DNA from: an uncultured Kordiimonas sp.
GTDB taxonomy: Bacteria > Pseudomonadota > Alphaproteobacteria > Sphingomonadales > Kordiimonadaceae
Direction of reading: 5' to 3'
Assembly: GCA_947492375.1 (NCBI GenBank)
Contig: CANLMI010000002.1
Location: 1,055,529-1,119,528, forward strand
DNA: 64,000 bases
Program-made: the position numbers and the translations under genes
The notes under the pieces: generated by a model
The model's input: only the letters and a program-made list of their open reading frames with translations
Database searches by the model: none
What the model was told of the DNA's origin: nothing
Shown: positions 18,736-28,167 of the stretch, in pieces
How the letters are laid out: the number at the start of each line of letters is the position of its first letter
How positions within the stretch are numbered: position 1 is the stretch's first letter

Positions 18736-19335
18736 TTACAAGCTACCGCCTAGCGTACCCTTAGTCGAAGGGATTGCGTCTGCTTTGCGTGGGTCGATTT
18801 CACAGGCTGCTTTTAGGCTGCGTGCAACGGCCTTAAAGCAGGATTCGATAATATGGTGATTATTTTTGCCGTAAAGGTTTTCTACATGCAATGTCATGCC
18901 AGCAGCAAAGGCAAAGCCGCGGAAAAATTCTTCGAAAAGCTCTGTATCATACTCACCGATTTTATCACGTGTGAACTCTACATTCCATATAATGAAAGGG
19001 CGACCAGATATATCAACGGCTGCACGGCTTAGTGTTTCATCCATCGGGATATAGGCGTTTGCATAGCGTGTTATACCCTTAAGGTCACCTAGTGCTTTTT
19101 TTAGGGCTGTACCGATCGCAATGCCGCAGTCTTCGGTGGTATGGTGTCCATCAATATGCAAATCACCTTTCGCTTTAACCGTCAGATCGATTAGAGAGTG
19201 ACGTGATAGCTGCTCAAGCATATGGTCTAGAAACCCAATGCCTGTTTCAACGGAATAGGTGCCTGTACCATCAATATTTAATTCAACAGAAATATCTGTT
19301 TCATTTGTTCTGCGTTCAATCATTGCGGTTCGCAT
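18736..19335 (-). CDS. hisB: Imidazoleglycerol-phosphate dehydratase
   Basis: 199 aa, the single-function form without the phosphatase domain found in enterobacteria. Mn-binding motifs [12 protein letters not shown] and [18 protein letters not shown] are intact, and the N-terminus is the standard [15 protein letters not shown] 19335 is preferred over ATG 19341 because AAGGAG sits 8 nt before it. First gene of the operon hisB-hisH-hisA-hisF-hisE; hisG, hisD, hisC and hisI are not in this window. Confidence 0.96.
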   Translation of the reverse strand: MRTAMIERRTNETDISVELNIDGTGTYSVETGIGFLDHMLEQLSRHSLIDLTVKAKGDLHIDGHHTTEDCGIAIGTALKKALGDLKGITRYANAYIPMDETLSRAAVDISGRPFIIWNVEFTRDKIGEYDTELFEEFFRGFAFAAGMTLHVENLYGKNNHHIIESCFKAVARSLKAACEIDPRKADAIPSTKGTLGGSL

Positions 19336-19515
19336 GAACATATCTCCTTAACCTGATGTCTATAGAAACCATACGCTTTACAGATACCAGACGATTAAAA
19401 TTCGCTCGCTACATAGCATTCAACACCCTGATATACCAGTGTATCTGTAAAAAAATGCTTTCACTATTAAATGATCGCTTTCGAGATCATAATAAGTCAT
19501 TCTTGATTGCTTAAT

Positions 19516-19544
19516 CTTGTATCGGGGGTGCGTTCACCATATAT
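19516..19544 (+). promoter_or_regulatory. Candidate heat-shock (RpoH) promoter for hslVU
   Basis: CTTG (19516-19519) and CCATATAT (19537-19544) are separated by 17 bp, close to the alphaproteobacterial sigma-32 pattern of a CTTG -35 and a CCC/CCATAT -10. Initiation would fall near 19551, about 30 bp before the hslV start. hslVU is a classic heat-shock operon, which supports the reading. Confidence 0.55.
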
Positions 19545-19582
19545 GCAGTCCTGATTAATAATTATACAAAGGACATGTCTTA

Positions 19583-20188
19583 ATGACTCAGTTCAATGAA
19601 AAGCTCCCTACCTGGCATGCAACAACGATTTGTAGTGTGCGTAAAGATGGTAAGGTCGTAATTGCAGGTGATGGTCAGGTTTCTGTCGGTGATACAGTAA
19701 TGAAGGCAAATGCCCGTAAGGTACGGCACCTGGCGGGCGGTGGTGTAATTGCTGGTTTTGCTGGAGCTACAGCCGATGCCTTTACATTGTTTGAGCGATT
19801 GGAAGCGAAACTGGAACGACATCCTGGTCAGTTGGCACGTGCATGTGTGGAGCTTGCAAAGGATTGGCGTACTGACAAATATCTTCGCCAACTTCAGGCC
19901 ATGATGATTGTTGTTGATAAATCCACAAGCCTTGTTGTCACAGGGAACGGTGATGTGCTCGAACCTGAGCACGGTGTGGTCGCAATTGGCTCTGGCGGTA
20001 ATTATGCACTGGCAGCGGCGCGCGGGCTTTATGATCAGGACTTAACTGCTGAGGAAGTGGCGAGGCGTGCGATGGGTATTGCTGCTGATATTTGTGTATA
20101 TACCAATGATAATTTGATCGTTGAGACCTTAGATGTCGTAGAAGAAGATAATAATGCCAAAAACGGCGCACAAGAAAACCAGGAGTAA
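19583..20188 (+). CDS. hslV: ATP-dependent protease proteolytic subunit HslV
   Basis: 201 aa proteasome-like peptidase. A 13-residue propeptide (ending PTWHA) precedes Thr14-Thr15-Ile, so Thr14 should be the N-terminal nucleophile after processing. Conserved segments are [47 protein letters not shown], and [16 protein letters not shown]. HslV forms a double hexamer that degrades proteins unfolded by HslU. Followed 6 bp later by hslU. A GGACA-type ribosome site lies upstream. Confidence 0.98.
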   Translation: MTQFNEKLPTWHATTICSVRKDGKVVIAGDGQVSVGDTVMKANARKVRHLAGGGVIAGFAGATADAFTLFERLEAKLERHPGQLARACVELAKDWRTDKYLRQLQAMMIVVDKSTSLVVTGNGDVLEPEHGVVAIGSGGNYALAAARGLYDQDLTAEEVARRAMGIAADICVYTNDNLIVETLDVVEEDNNAKNGAQENQE

Positions 20189-20194
20189 ATTATC

Positions 20195-21508
20195 ATGACA
20201 AGTTTTTCCCCGCGTGAGATTGTCTCCGAACTTGATCGCTTTATTATTGGCCAAGCAGATGCCAAGCGTGCTGTTGCTGTAGCGCTCAGAAACCGTTGGC
20301 GGCGTCAGCAAATTGAAGGTCAAATGCGTGATGAGGTACTCCCTAAAAATATCTTAATGATTGGGCCAACTGGTGTTGGTAAAACAGAAATTTCACGTAG
20401 GCTTGCAAAGCTTGCAGAGGCCCCTTTTATTAAGGTTGAAGCAACCAAGTTTACCGAGGTTGGCTATGTTGGCCGCGATGTAGAGCAGATTATTCGTGAC
20501 CTTATTGAAAACGCGCTTTTATTGATGAAAGAAAAGAAACGCAAGGAAGTGGCTGCCAAAGCAGAGCTTCATGCGGAAGACCGTGTTTTGGATGCACTTG
20601 TCGGTGATAATGCGGGTGATACAACACGGCAAAAATTTCGCGAAATGCTCCGGGACGGTGAATTAGCGGAGAAAGAAATTGAGCTTGAGGTGGCGGACAC
20701 TTCTAATCCATTCCCGCAATTCGATATCCCTGGTATGCCAGGCGCAAGTGTAGGTATGCTGAATATTGGTGATATGTTTGGTAAGTCGATGGGCGCGCGA
20801 TCCGTTAAAAAGAAACTGAAAGTTAATGAAGCTTATGACGTTCTTATGGCGGAAGAGGCTGATAAACTTGTTGATGAAGAAAGCATGACACGGGAAGCCA
20901 TTGAACTTGTTGAACAAAATGGTATCGTGTTTTTGGATGAAGTAGATAAAATTTGCGCTCGTCAAGACGTGCGAGGCGGTGATGTGAGCCGTGAAGGTGT
21001 CCAAAGAGATCTTTTACCCCTTATAGAGGGAACAACGGTTTCTACAAAGCACGGTGCGATTAAAACAGACCACATTCTCTTTATCGCATCAGGGGCCTTT
21101 CATTTGGCAAAGCCGTCTGATTTACTACCAGAATTACAGGGACGCCTTCCTATTCGTGTTGAATTACGTGCGCTCGCTGAAGAAGACTTCAAACGCATTC
21201 TGAAAGAGCCGGACTATAGTTTAATCAGGCAATATGAAGCTCTAATGAAAACTGAGAATGTGACGCTTGAGTTTACTGAAGACGGTATTGATGAAATTGC
21301 CCGTATTTCAGCGTATTTTAATGAAACAGTTGAGAATATTGGGGCAAGGCGCCTTCATACAGTTCTTGAAAAAGTGTTGGAAGAGATATCGTTTAAAGCA
21401 TCTGATCAGCCTGACTCTGTGGTTAAAATTGATGCAGAGTATGTTAAAACCAACATGGGTGAACAACTTAACACTGGTGAAAGTGATTTAAGCAAGTTTA
21501 TTTTATAA
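20195..21508 (+). CDS. hslU: ATP-dependent protease ATPase subunit HslU
   Basis: 437 aa AAA+ unfoldase. N-terminal [32 protein letters not shown] is typical; Walker A is GPTGVGKTE, the pore motif GYVGRD follows, the I-domain spans about residues 110-230, Walker B is [11 protein letters not shown], and the C-terminal end LSKFIL inserts into HslV. Sensor-type residues lie in [17 protein letters not shown]. It works with HslV in cytoplasmic protein quality control. Confidence 0.98.
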   Translation: MTSFSPREIVSELDRFIIGQADAKRAVAVALRNRWRRQQIEGQMRDEVLPKNILMIGPTGVGKTEISRRLAKLAEAPFIKVEATKFTEVGYVGRDVEQIIRDLIENALLLMKEKKRKEVAAKAELHAEDRVLDALVGDNAGDTTRQKFREMLRDGELAEKEIELEVADTSNPFPQFDIPGMPGASVGMLNIGDMFGKSMGARSVKKKLKVNEAYDVLMAEEADKLVDEESMTREAIELVEQNGIVFLDEVDKICARQDVRGGDVSREGVQRDLLPLIEGTTVSTKHGAIKTDHILFIASGAFHLAKPSDLLPELQGRLPIRVELRALAEEDFKRILKEPDYSLIRQYEALMKTENVTLEFTEDGIDEIARISAYFNETVENIGARRLHTVLEKVLEEISFKASDQPDSVVKIDAEYVKTNMGEQLNTGESDLSKFIL

Positions 21509-21535
21509 TAAGAGCTATGCCTGTGGAGTGATAAA

Positions 21536-21901
21536 ATGGCTTATGATCAAAATAATGTTTTTGCAAAAATCTTATGCGGCGAAATACCGTGCAATAAGGT
21601 TTATGAAGATGATCATGCGCTTGCATTTCATGATATCAATCCGCAGGCCCCTGTGCATGTGCTTGTGATTCCAAAAGGTGAATATATTTCTATGGCGGAT
21701 TTTACAGCGAATGCGCCAGCAGATTTAGTTGTTGGCTTTATGCGGGCTGTCGGCAAGGTTGCTCGCGACCTTGGCCTCGATGGGCCGGGTTACCGAACCA
21801 TATCAAATGCTGGCCCGAACTCTCATCAGGAAGTACCGCATCTGCATATTCATATTTTGGGGGGCAAGCCACTAGGCCCAATGCTGGATCAAACTTTTTA
21901 A
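21536..21901 (+). CDS. HIT family (HinT-type) nucleotide hydrolase
   Basis: 121 aa histidine-triad protein. The start FAKILCGEIPCNKVYEDDHALAFHDINPQAPVHVLVIPK is standard, and the triad is HLHIHILGG (HxHxH). Such proteins split AMP-lysine and related phosphoramidates; the cell role is not well defined. It follows hslU by 27 bp and may share its transcript. Convergent with the Trm112 gene, with a 3-bp gap. Confidence 0.93.
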   Translation: MAYDQNNVFAKILCGEIPCNKVYEDDHALAFHDINPQAPVHVLVIPKGEYISMADFTANAPADLVVGFMRAVGKVARDLGLDGPGYRTISNAGPNSHQEVPHLHIHILGGKPLGPMLDQTF

Positions 21902-21904
21902 TAT

Positions 21905-22096
21905 TCAGTCTGAAAGCTCGCGAGCTTCTTCGATAAGTAAAATAGGAATTCCGTCACGAACAGGATACGCAAGCCCAGCTGCTTTGCTAATTAATTCTTG
22001 TGAATTTGCATTATATTCGAGCGTTTGACGGGATACAGGGCAAATCAGAATTTCTAATAGTTTTGGGTCCGAACCCCCTTTTATTTTTTCATTCAT
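21905..22096 (-). CDS. Trm112/YcaR family small protein
   Basis: 63 aa. It shows the family pattern [19 protein letters not shown] ... [30 protein letters not shown]. Only one of the zinc-type Cys remains (CPVS; no second CxxC), as in many bacterial members. In other organisms Trm112 stabilises methyltransferases; the bacterial role is less clear. It is the last gene of a minus-strand run with the LON-domain and thioredoxin genes. Confidence 0.88.
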   Translation of the reverse strand: MNEKIKGGSDPKLLEILICPVSRQTLEYNANSQELISKAAGLAYPVRDGIPILLIEEARELSD

Positions 22097-22107
22097 TTGA
22101 CATATCC

Positions 22108-22767
22108 TTAGTGCCGTTCATTGTCGGTGCTGGATGAATAGTTTGCTGTAGCCATTTCCAGTAGACTGAGCAGCATTTCACAGCGCGAACACACTGTATC
22201 TGATTCTATCAAAGCTTGCTTTTCTGCTGGAAGAAATGGAATAATCATGGACAGTGTATTCACTAATATTTCATCGGGTGCGCCCTCGATACCCTCATAA
22301 TTTGCGCTTAGTCCACGTTTGTCTAAATAATTTGAAAGTGATTGTAATAAGAACGAGCGATCAATATTGCACTTATGTTCTGGTGTTTGTAAGTCATCTT
22401 CAAATTTTTGATAATTGACGAGTGCTTGTCTGTACGGCGTAGTAGTTTGGAGTTCTGCCTCAATAGTAAAACGGGATATTCCCCGCAACATTAATTCAAT
22501 ACGGCCATCATCAGTTTTTTGTATGTGTTCGATGCGGCCAGTGCAACCTACCAAGAATAATTCAGGTTTATCCCCCTCTAATGATCCATTCAAGGGCTGG
22601 ATCATGCCAATTAATTTATGGCTTACGGAAACGTCACCCACCATTTTTAGATAACGTGGTTCGAATATATTCAGCGGTAAACTACAGCGAGGCAATAGTG
22701 TTGCGCCAGGAAGAGGGAATAAAGGCAGCGTCGAAGGGAGCGCTGAAATATTGATTGTTTCTTCCAT
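22108..22767 (-). CDS. LON peptidase substrate-binding domain protein
   Basis: 219 aa. It begins with the Lon N-terminal type fold: [30 protein letters not shown], then [36 protein letters not shown]. There is no ATPase or protease domain, so it is a stand-alone LAN/PUA-like domain protein. These occur throughout Alphaproteobacteria beside a thioredoxin-TPR gene. It may act as an adaptor or binding protein; no function is proven. It lies 10 bp after the thioredoxin gene. Confidence 0.9.
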   Translation of the reverse strand: MEETINISALPSTLPLFPLPGATLLPRCSLPLNIFEPRYLKMVGDVSVSHKLIGMIQPLNGSLEGDKPELFLVGCTGRIEHIQKTDDGRIELMLRGISRFTIEAELQTTTPYRQALVNYQKFEDDLQTPEHKCNIDRSFLLQSLSNYLDKRGLSANYEGIEGAPDEILVNTLSMIIPFLPAEKQALIESDTVCSRCEMLLSLLEMATANYSSSTDNERH

Positions 22768-22777
22768 TCGATTACCT

Positions 22778-23713
22778 CTAACTGAACAAGACGGATGATA
22801 ACCTTCTACGGTATTTTAATGTAAATGGACTGTCGGGTCCTTCAGCTTCAAATAGTTTGAGGAGCTGCTTTCTTGCGGTGTCATCTTCCCATTCTCTATC
22901 GCGCATGATTATGCCAAGCAAAGCTTCGGCGCTTGCGTCCAAATGACCTTTAGCCTGATGCGCAAGCGCGAGATCATAACGTGCTTGATAATCCGTGCTG
23001 TTAGCCTCGATTTTGCGTTCTAGCTCTTGAATGTCGCCGGCGTTTTCAGCTTGCGCAGATAATTCAATTGTAGTGATTATGCGATTGGCGCGTGCTTTCA
23101 GGTCTTTGTCTTCGATTGAATTCAGGTCCAGTTGCTCAATGATTGTTTTTGCTTGCTCGTTTTCCTGCATTTTTATAAGTGCATCGGCTAGGCGCACCAG
23201 AGTCCCTGTATGACCTGCTTCATGCCCTAGAACTTGCTGACAACCTTGAACAACCTGCATATATTCACCAGCATCAAAGAGGCTATCTATTTGTTCAAGT
23301 GCACCGTCAATTGGATTGGCGGGTTGGCCGCCACCACTGACTTTAAGAAGATTCTCAATGAAAACTTTGATCTGTGAAGGAGGAACAGCACCTTGAAACC
23401 CGTCTACTGGCTGGCCTTGCCAGAAGGCCAGGACTGTTGGCAGGCTTTGAACTTGTAATTGGCCGCAAAGCGCCTGATTTTGATCGGCATTTACTTTGAC
23501 AAGAGCAACAGCGCCTTGTGCTTCGCGAACGGCCGCTTCTAACGCAGGCATTAGCTGTTTGCATGGGCCACACCAGTCGGCCCAAAAATCGACGATAACA
23601 GGGCGGTTCATGGATGCGGTGATTACATCTTCACCAAAGTTTTTCAGGTCAGTATCCCTAATAAGTGTATCGGTGCTGCCAGCAGCATTGGTCTCTTGGG
23701 ATAAATGTTCCAT
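22778..23713 (-). CDS. Thioredoxin-domain co-chaperone with TPR-like C-terminus (YbbN/CnoX type)
   Basis: 311 aa. The N-terminal thioredoxin domain (residues 20-125) has PVIVDFWADWCGPCKQLMPAL with an intact WCGPC redox site, unlike E. coli CnoX, which lacks the second Cys. A helical TPR-like region follows (LVRLADALIKMQENEQAKTIIEQL; YDLALAHQAKGHLDASAEALLGIIMRDREWEDDTARKQLLKLFEAEG) and ends in YRRRLSSVLFS. CnoX/YbbN proteins protect oxidised clients and hand them to GroEL. First gene of a three-gene run. Confidence 0.92.
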   Translation of the reverse strand: MEHLSQETNAAGSTDTLIRDTDLKNFGEDVITASMNRPVIVDFWADWCGPCKQLMPALEAAVREAQGAVALVKVNADQNQALCGQLQVQSLPTVLAFWQGQPVDGFQGAVPPSQIKVFIENLLKVSGGGQPANPIDGALEQIDSLFDAGEYMQVVQGCQQVLGHEAGHTGTLVRLADALIKMQENEQAKTIIEQLDLNSIEDKDLKARANRIITTIELSAQAENAGDIQELERKIEANSTDYQARYDLALAHQAKGHLDASAEALLGIIMRDREWEDDTARKQLLKLFEAEGPDSPFTLKYRRRLSSVLFS

Positions 23714-23840
23714 TCTTGAGGTTCCGTATCGTAAATTGAATGAGTATAGTATGGCTTGTTATTGATGAGGTGACCATACTGACTCTTTTGGTATTTCGCC
23801 AGTATAGAAGTATGAAAAACTAATGAAATATGGAAAAAAT

Positions 23841-24353
23841 TTAAATTTCTATCATTTTGGGTATGAAACCACAGGCTTTAATAAATTTGAGTAAGTCTAA
23901 AGATTGAATCGTTGTAGTCGCAGCGTTATGGAGTGGATGATAATTTAAGTATGTGTTTTTGATCATATCTTTATCTATTGCGATAATGATATCTGGATAA
24001 CGTTCTAGTGCATTGAACAACCCGAAAGGGGTAACAGAACCGGGCTTTACCCCCAATATTTCCATAAGGCTATCCGCGCTTGCGAACGATAATCGTCCTA
24101 TATTGAGTGTTGCTGCAATTGATTTCAAGTCTGCTTTTTTATCTTCATCCATAATAATCAGCGCGCGTTGCTTTTTCTTGTCTCGGACGAATAGGCATTT
24201 GCAGTGCCCCCCTATAATATTACCGCGTATTTTCTTGGCATCTTCTACTGTGTGTACAGGGGGGTGATATACCGTAGTGGTCGTGATTTTCAGTTTTTCC
24301 AAAAACCTTATCAGATTAGATTCACAAGCAGGATAGGGCATTAAGAATTCCAT
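23841..24353 (-). CDS. YbaK/ProX-type aminoacyl-tRNA deacylase domain protein
   Basis: 170 aa. It matches the prolyl-tRNA synthetase-associated (INS-like) stand-alone editing domain: VYHPPVHTVEDAKKIRGNIIGGHCKCLFVRDKKKQRALIIMDEDKKADLKSIAATL, with the catalytic-type Lys region, and KPGSVTPFGLFNAL, the GxxxP(F/L)G loop. Such proteins hydrolyse mischarged tRNAs such as Ala-tRNA-Pro. The start could be ATG 24353 or ATG 24341. It stands alone upstream of tRNA-Gly on the other strand. Confidence 0.88.
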   Translation of the reverse strand: MEFLMPYPACESNLIRFLEKLKITTTTVYHPPVHTVEDAKKIRGNIIGGHCKCLFVRDKKKQRALIIMDEDKKADLKSIAATLNIGRLSFASADSLMEILGVKPGSVTPFGLFNALERYPDIIIAIDKDMIKNTYLNYHPLHNAATTTIQSLDLLKFIKACGFIPKMIEI

Positions 24354-24439
24354 ATTGAGTTATTGTTTAAATATATTAGGTAATTTTTGTATTAATATTA
24401 ATGGCTTATGTGGAATTTGTAAAAAAATAAAAATAAATC

Positions 24440-24467
24440 TTGCAAAGCAAATACCGATAGCTATTAT
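24440..24467 (+). promoter_or_regulatory. Sigma-70 promoter of tRNA-Gly
   Basis: TTGCAA (24440-24445) and TATTAT (24462-24467) with a 16-bp spacer, followed by the GC-rich discriminator CCGCGCC, a feature of stringently controlled stable-RNA promoters. The tRNA begins 43 bp further on. Confidence 0.6.
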
Positions 24468-24510
24468 CCGCGCCACACAAGCCAAATGGTTTGTACCCCT
24501 TACGTGTTGA

Positions 24511-24585
24511 GCGGGCGTAGCTCAGGGGTAGAGCACAACCTTGCCAAGGTTGGGGTCGTGAGTTCGAATCTCATCGCCCGCTCCA
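24511..24585 (+). tRNA. tRNA-Gly (anticodon GCC)
   Basis: 75 nt including an encoded CCA. The acceptor stem GCGGGCG pairs with CGCCCGC, the D-arm is GCTCAGGGGTAGAGC, the anticodon stem CAACC/GGTTG encloses TTGCCAA with anticodon GCC at 24543-24545, and the T-arm has GTTCGAATC. Confidence 0.97.
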
Positions 24586-24694
24586 TTATTCATAATAAAT
24601 AAGTTAAATACTACATAGCTTAACAGCTATGTTTGACTTATTTAGGCAACAAGATTTTAGTTTTAGTTTATATTTTCCGTTTGCAGGAATGTAT

Positions 24695-25222
24695 TTATTG
24701 ATTCACAGTTGTTTCTATTGGGGCAACAATCAAGATAACTTGGTTCAAGGTTTTGCTGTTGCTGCAAATAGGGAACGCTGCTCTAACAACCTTTATAAAC
24801 TCTCTATTTTTTACAGGCATGGCAACTATTGAGGCTCTGGCAAAATTATTGCTGAGACATAGTTCTAATATGTCATATGACCGTATTGCTTCTTCGATGG
24901 TTTGTTGTTGGCCTAGATATTCGTTGGTCAGGTCTCTGCCGACTAATGATACATATCCTGAGCCACATAAGCGGTATCGCATTTGATAGTCTTGACCTGT
25001 CTCGTGGCATTTATGGTTAGCTGGATTTGATCCTGAATATTCTTTTTCCAGAATTGTCATCCAGGGTAGTAGCTTGGGAAATTTCATCGGATTTAATGAA
25101 GTTCTATTATAAATGCCACTATCGTCCTTAATCGCTTTCCAATGTTTATAAAATACATGGGCTGGATGATTTGGCGCAACGTCGGATAGATGATATATTT
25201 TGATGTCTTTCAGGGATTCCAT
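24695..25222 (-). CDS. PAS-domain protein (PAS_5-like family)
   Basis: 175 aa. The N-terminus (VFYKHWKAIKDDSGIYNRTSLNPMKFPKLLPWMTILE) and the PAS-like core (QDYQMRYRLCGSGYVSLVGRDLTNEYLG) match the alphaproteobacterial PAS_5 family, which often occurs as a single-domain protein with no output domain. It probably senses or binds a small molecule; partners are unknown. It is an isolated gene with AT-rich flanks. Confidence 0.75.
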   Translation of the reverse strand: MESLKDIKIYHLSDVAPNHPAHVFYKHWKAIKDDSGIYNRTSLNPMKFPKLLPWMTILEKEYSGSNPANHKCHETGQDYQMRYRLCGSGYVSLVGRDLTNEYLGQQQTIEEAIRSYDILELCLSNNFARASIVAMPVKNREFIKVVRAAFPICSNSKTLNQVILIVAPIETTVNQ

Positions 25223-25371
25223 GGTGTTTCTCGAAAATCAAAAATTCTTGTGTCTTTTGCCATAGTCGTTAGCGCAGCTTGATTTAGTAGTGAGGTTGCT
25301 TCATATTCTTTCAATGATTTATTCCTCAGTTTACACGTCATAGATGTTTTAACAAAGAAAGATATAAATTT

Positions 25372-25755
25372 ATGTTTAGTCATATTATGTTAGGCGTGAA
25401 TGACATGGAAGCATCAAAGAAGTTCTATGATGCTATCCTTGGCGTTCTTGGTTATAAACCAGGTGTTATGGATGAGAAAGGCCGTTGTTTTTATTATGAG
25501 AAAACGGGCATTTTCTCTTTAAGCAAACCTATTGATGGAAAACCTGCAACAGGTGCTAATGGAAGTACTGTCGGGTTTTCAGCTGATACTCCTGAACTTA
25601 TAAATGAATGGCATGCTGCAGGTTTGGCTAATGGCGGGGCTGCTATAGAAGACCCGCCAGGTGTACGTGGTAATGATACTACGCAGATGTATTTAGCTTA
25701 CTTGCGCGACCCGGCTGGTAATAAAATCTGTGCTTTGCACCTTATGGGACAATAA
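25372..25755 (+). CDS. VOC family (glyoxalase/bleomycin-resistance-like) protein
   Basis: 127 aa. Single VOC domain: MFSHIMLGVNDMEASKKFYDAILGVLGY at the start, and YLAYLRDPAGNKICALHL at the end, giving a His-type metal ligand (SHIMLGV) and C-terminal strand. The set of metal ligands looks incomplete compared with glyoxalase I (no clear Glu in DPAGNKI), so the reaction cannot be named. It stands alone before tRNA-Leu. Confidence 0.87.
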   Translation: MFSHIMLGVNDMEASKKFYDAILGVLGYKPGVMDEKGRCFYYEKTGIFSLSKPIDGKPATGANGSTVGFSADTPELINEWHAAGLANGGAAIEDPPGVRGNDTTQMYLAYLRDPAGNKICALHLMGQ

Positions 25756-25802
25756 CCAGGCCATTATAGGAAGCAGAAAATAAGGGTACAATATAAGATG
25801 TA

Positions 25803-25889
25803 TGGTGCCCTGAAGAAGACTCGAACTTCCACGACCATAAGGTCACTAGCACCTGAAGCTAGCGCGTCTACCAATTCCGCCATCAGGGC
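25803..25889 (-). tRNA. tRNA-Leu (anticodon CAG)
   Basis: 87 nt with encoded CCA. The acceptor stem GCCCTGA pairs with TCAGGGC, the anticodon stem CTAGC/GCTAG encloses TTCAGGT with anticodon CAG, and a long class II variable arm (TGACCTTATGGTCG) and GTTCGAGTC T-loop are present. Confidence 0.97.
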
Positions 25890-25904
25890 ACATTAGAATG
25901 GTGT

Positions 25905-25934
25905 GATTTAGCGCGCTCGCTTCTTCGCTGTCAA
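25905..25934 (-). promoter_or_regulatory. Promoter of tRNA-Leu
   Basis: On the minus strand, TTGACA (25934-25929) and TAAATC (25910-25905) are separated by 18 bp, ending 15 bp before the tRNA 5' end. The -35 is consensus; the -10 is weak. Confidence 0.5.
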
Positions 25935-26053
25935 GTTTGGCCATATGTCTATTAAAAGATAATTTAAGGCTTTCGTAATTTGATTTGGCTTGCTATCAGG
26001 CGATAAGCTATAACAGTTTTAATCTATTATCGTTCCCGAGGGAGTTATGAATC

Positions 26054-26995
26054 ATGGCAAAACGATTAATCACAATTTTCGGTGGCTCGGGTTTTATTGG
26101 CAGGTATGTGGTTCAGCGTCTTGCCTCTGAGGGGCATATGGTTCGGGTTGCTGTGCGCAGACCAAATGAAGCCTTGTTCCTTAAACCTCTTGGCGATGTC
26201 GGTCAGATACAGGTTATTGCTGCAAATGTGAAGGATGAAGCTTCTGTAAGGCGTGCTATGCACGGTGCGGATGTGGCTGTAAATCTGGTAGGAATTTTAT
26301 ATAATAATGGCGGTCAGACGTTTGAGGCTCTCCAATCAGAAGGCGCGGGGCGGATTGCAAAAATTGCGGCTGAGGCTGGTGTTAAAAACCTTGTTCATAT
26401 CTCCGCTATTGGCGCTAATGAAGACGCAGAAGCGCAGTATGCCCGCACAAAGGCGCGGGGCGAAAATGCTGTCAAAGCCGCCTTTTCAAAAGCATCAATA
26501 TTGCGACCAAGTATTGTAATTGGGCACGAAGACGGCTTCTTTAACCGGTTTGCAGCAATGGCTAAGGTCTTGCCAGTTTTGCCGCTACCCGGGCTTGAGA
26601 CGAAATTTCAGCCTGTATATGTGGGGGATGTTGCTGACGCTATTGTCAAATGTCTGGCAGGTGGTAAGGCGGTGGAAGGAAAAACCTTCGAGCTTGGTGG
26701 TCCGCAGGTTATGACAATGCGTGAGATGCTTACTTTCATGATGGATCATATTGATGTACATCGCCCTCTGATTTCCATGCCATTGGGTATTGCCAAGTTT
26801 CAGGCGTTTTTTATGGGGTTGCTGCCAAATCCTCCTTTAACGCTTGATCAGTTAAAATTGCTGAACGATGATAATGTAGTTATGAAAGGGGCGAAGGGAT
26901 TCAAGCCCTTAAATATTACTCCAAAGTCTATCGAAGGTATTTTACCAAAATATTGCACCCATTATAAACCACAGGGTCAATTTACTAAAACATAG
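26054..26995 (+). CDS. Complex I NDUFA9-subunit-like NAD(P)-binding protein
   Basis: 313 aa extended SDR protein. The Rossmann motif is TIFGGSGFIGRYVV (GxxGxxG), followed by VRVAVRRPNEA, ADVAVNLVGIL and VKNLVHISAIGANEDAEAQYARTKARGENAV, where Tyr-x-x-x-Lys is replaced by Tyr-Ala-Arg-Thr-Lys, so YxxxK is kept. It belongs to the group resembling the mitochondrial complex I accessory subunit NDUFA9. Alphaproteobacterial versions are often isolated genes, here upstream of convergent uppP; the substrate is unknown. Confidence 0.88.
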   Translation: MAKRLITIFGGSGFIGRYVVQRLASEGHMVRVAVRRPNEALFLKPLGDVGQIQVIAANVKDEASVRRAMHGADVAVNLVGILYNNGGQTFEALQSEGAGRIAKIAAEAGVKNLVHISAIGANEDAEAQYARTKARGENAVKAAFSKASILRPSIVIGHEDGFFNRFAAMAKVLPVLPLPGLETKFQPVYVGDVADAIVKCLAGGKAVEGKTFELGGPQVMTMREMLTFMMDHIDVHRPLISMPLGIAKFQAFFMGLLPNPPLTLDQLKLLNDDNVVMKGAKGFKPLNITPKSIEGILPKYCTHYKPQGQFTKT

Positions 26996-27019
26996 TTTTT
27001 AAGGCGGGTGTTGGGTTTT

Positions 27020-27850
27020 TTAAATAATGCCAACACAAATAAGGGTAAAAAGGAATATACCCAGCAATACCCTGTATATGACAAACAATGTCATTGTGGC
27101 ATGTTCCAGCCATTTCATCAAAATATGAATGGCAGCCATCGCCGTTATACAAGATAAGGTCGCAACAATTGCAGCATCTTGCCAGATGATGGCATTTTCG
27201 CTTTCGATAATATCTCTAAGACCTAATATGCCGGCTGCAAAAATGGTTGGAATTGATAAAAGCATTGAAAACCTTGCTGCATCTATGCGCGTAAACCCCA
27301 GCCAGCGGCCTGCTGTCATGGTTATTCCTGCCCTGCTTGTTCCTGGTATAAGCGCTAATATTTGTGCGATACCAATTAGTAAAGCTGGTTTAATTGCCAT
27401 ATTATCGATCGTTTTATGGGTCGTGCCGCGTTTGTCTGCGATATAGAGAATAATGCCGAATATGATCGAAGAAGCCGCAATGATATGTGGTAATCGGATC
27501 ATATCATCAAAGCCTGTAGCTTTAAACGCCAAGCCAATAATGACGGTAGGAATAGTTGCAATCACCAAATACCAAAAAAGCTTGCTGTAAATTGTGCCAT
27601 TAACAGCCTGGCGTGCGGGCGAAATACCAATTGAACCCATAGCCGCAAGTGTTAAGCCTTTGGTGTCTGTGCGAAAGTACATTAAAACGGCAGCCAGTGT
27701 TCCGATATGAGCAGCGACATCAATTAAATTTCCCTGATCGTGCCATCCGGTTAAAGCCGGAACAAGCGCGAGGTGGCCAGATGAGCTAATGGGCAGAAAC
27801 TCAGTAATGCCCTGTATTAGTGCAAGCACAATTAGTTGGACAAGGCTCAT
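27020..27850 (-). CDS. uppP: Undecaprenyl-diphosphate phosphatase
   Basis: 276 aa polytopic inner-membrane protein of the BacA family, with about eight membrane segments. Active-site motifs are both present: QGITEFLPISSSGHLALVP at residues 13-31 (the Glu and SSSGH), and PGTSRAGITM near residue 170. It recycles undecaprenyl pyrophosphate to the monophosphate lipid carrier for cell-wall synthesis and gives bacitracin tolerance. It is divergent from gltD. Confidence 0.96.
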   Translation of the reverse strand: MSLVQLIVLALIQGITEFLPISSSGHLALVPALTGWHDQGNLIDVAAHIGTLAAVLMYFRTDTKGLTLAAMGSIGISPARQAVNGTIYSKLFWYLVIATIPTVIIGLAFKATGFDDMIRLPHIIAASSIIFGIILYIADKRGTTHKTIDNMAIKPALLIGIAQILALIPGTSRAGITMTAGRWLGFTRIDAARFSMLLSIPTIFAAGILGLRDIIESENAIIWQDAAIVATLSCITAMAAIHILMKWLEHATMTLFVIYRVLLGIFLFTLICVGII

Positions 27851-28167
27851 AAGTTTCCCCGTTTTTATGTGTAATGATGCTGTTGATTCTCTCTATATCA
27901 GGTTTATGAATTAGGGAAGTAATTATATTTGATACCATTATTGTACTAAATATGCTATATTGAGGCGAATTTCTTGAATATATTTTTTAAATCAATTCAA
28001 AATATGTCAGCAATACTGTCATATTTGTTGATTTTAGGATGATTTTTATTTTTTTAGATATATACTGACAAATATATTCGTAAATACGTAATTAAATTAC
28101 ATGATTTTAAGCGAAGCGGTGCCACAATATAACTTGTTGGGGACCGTTTTTTGTATTGGGAGTCGGC
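27851..28167. other. AT-rich intergenic region between uppP and gltD
   Basis: 317 bp with no credible ORF. It must hold the divergent promoters of uppP and gltD. I see many A/T tracts and TATA-like blocks (such as TTTTTTTAGATATATAC around 28051) but no confident -35/-10 pair and no sigma-54 site. Confidence 0.5.

Noticed and set aside
27851-28167. Sigma-54 or riboswitch element before gltD
   Set aside because: No TGGCAC-N5-TTGC pattern or stable multi-stem structure could be made out by eye.
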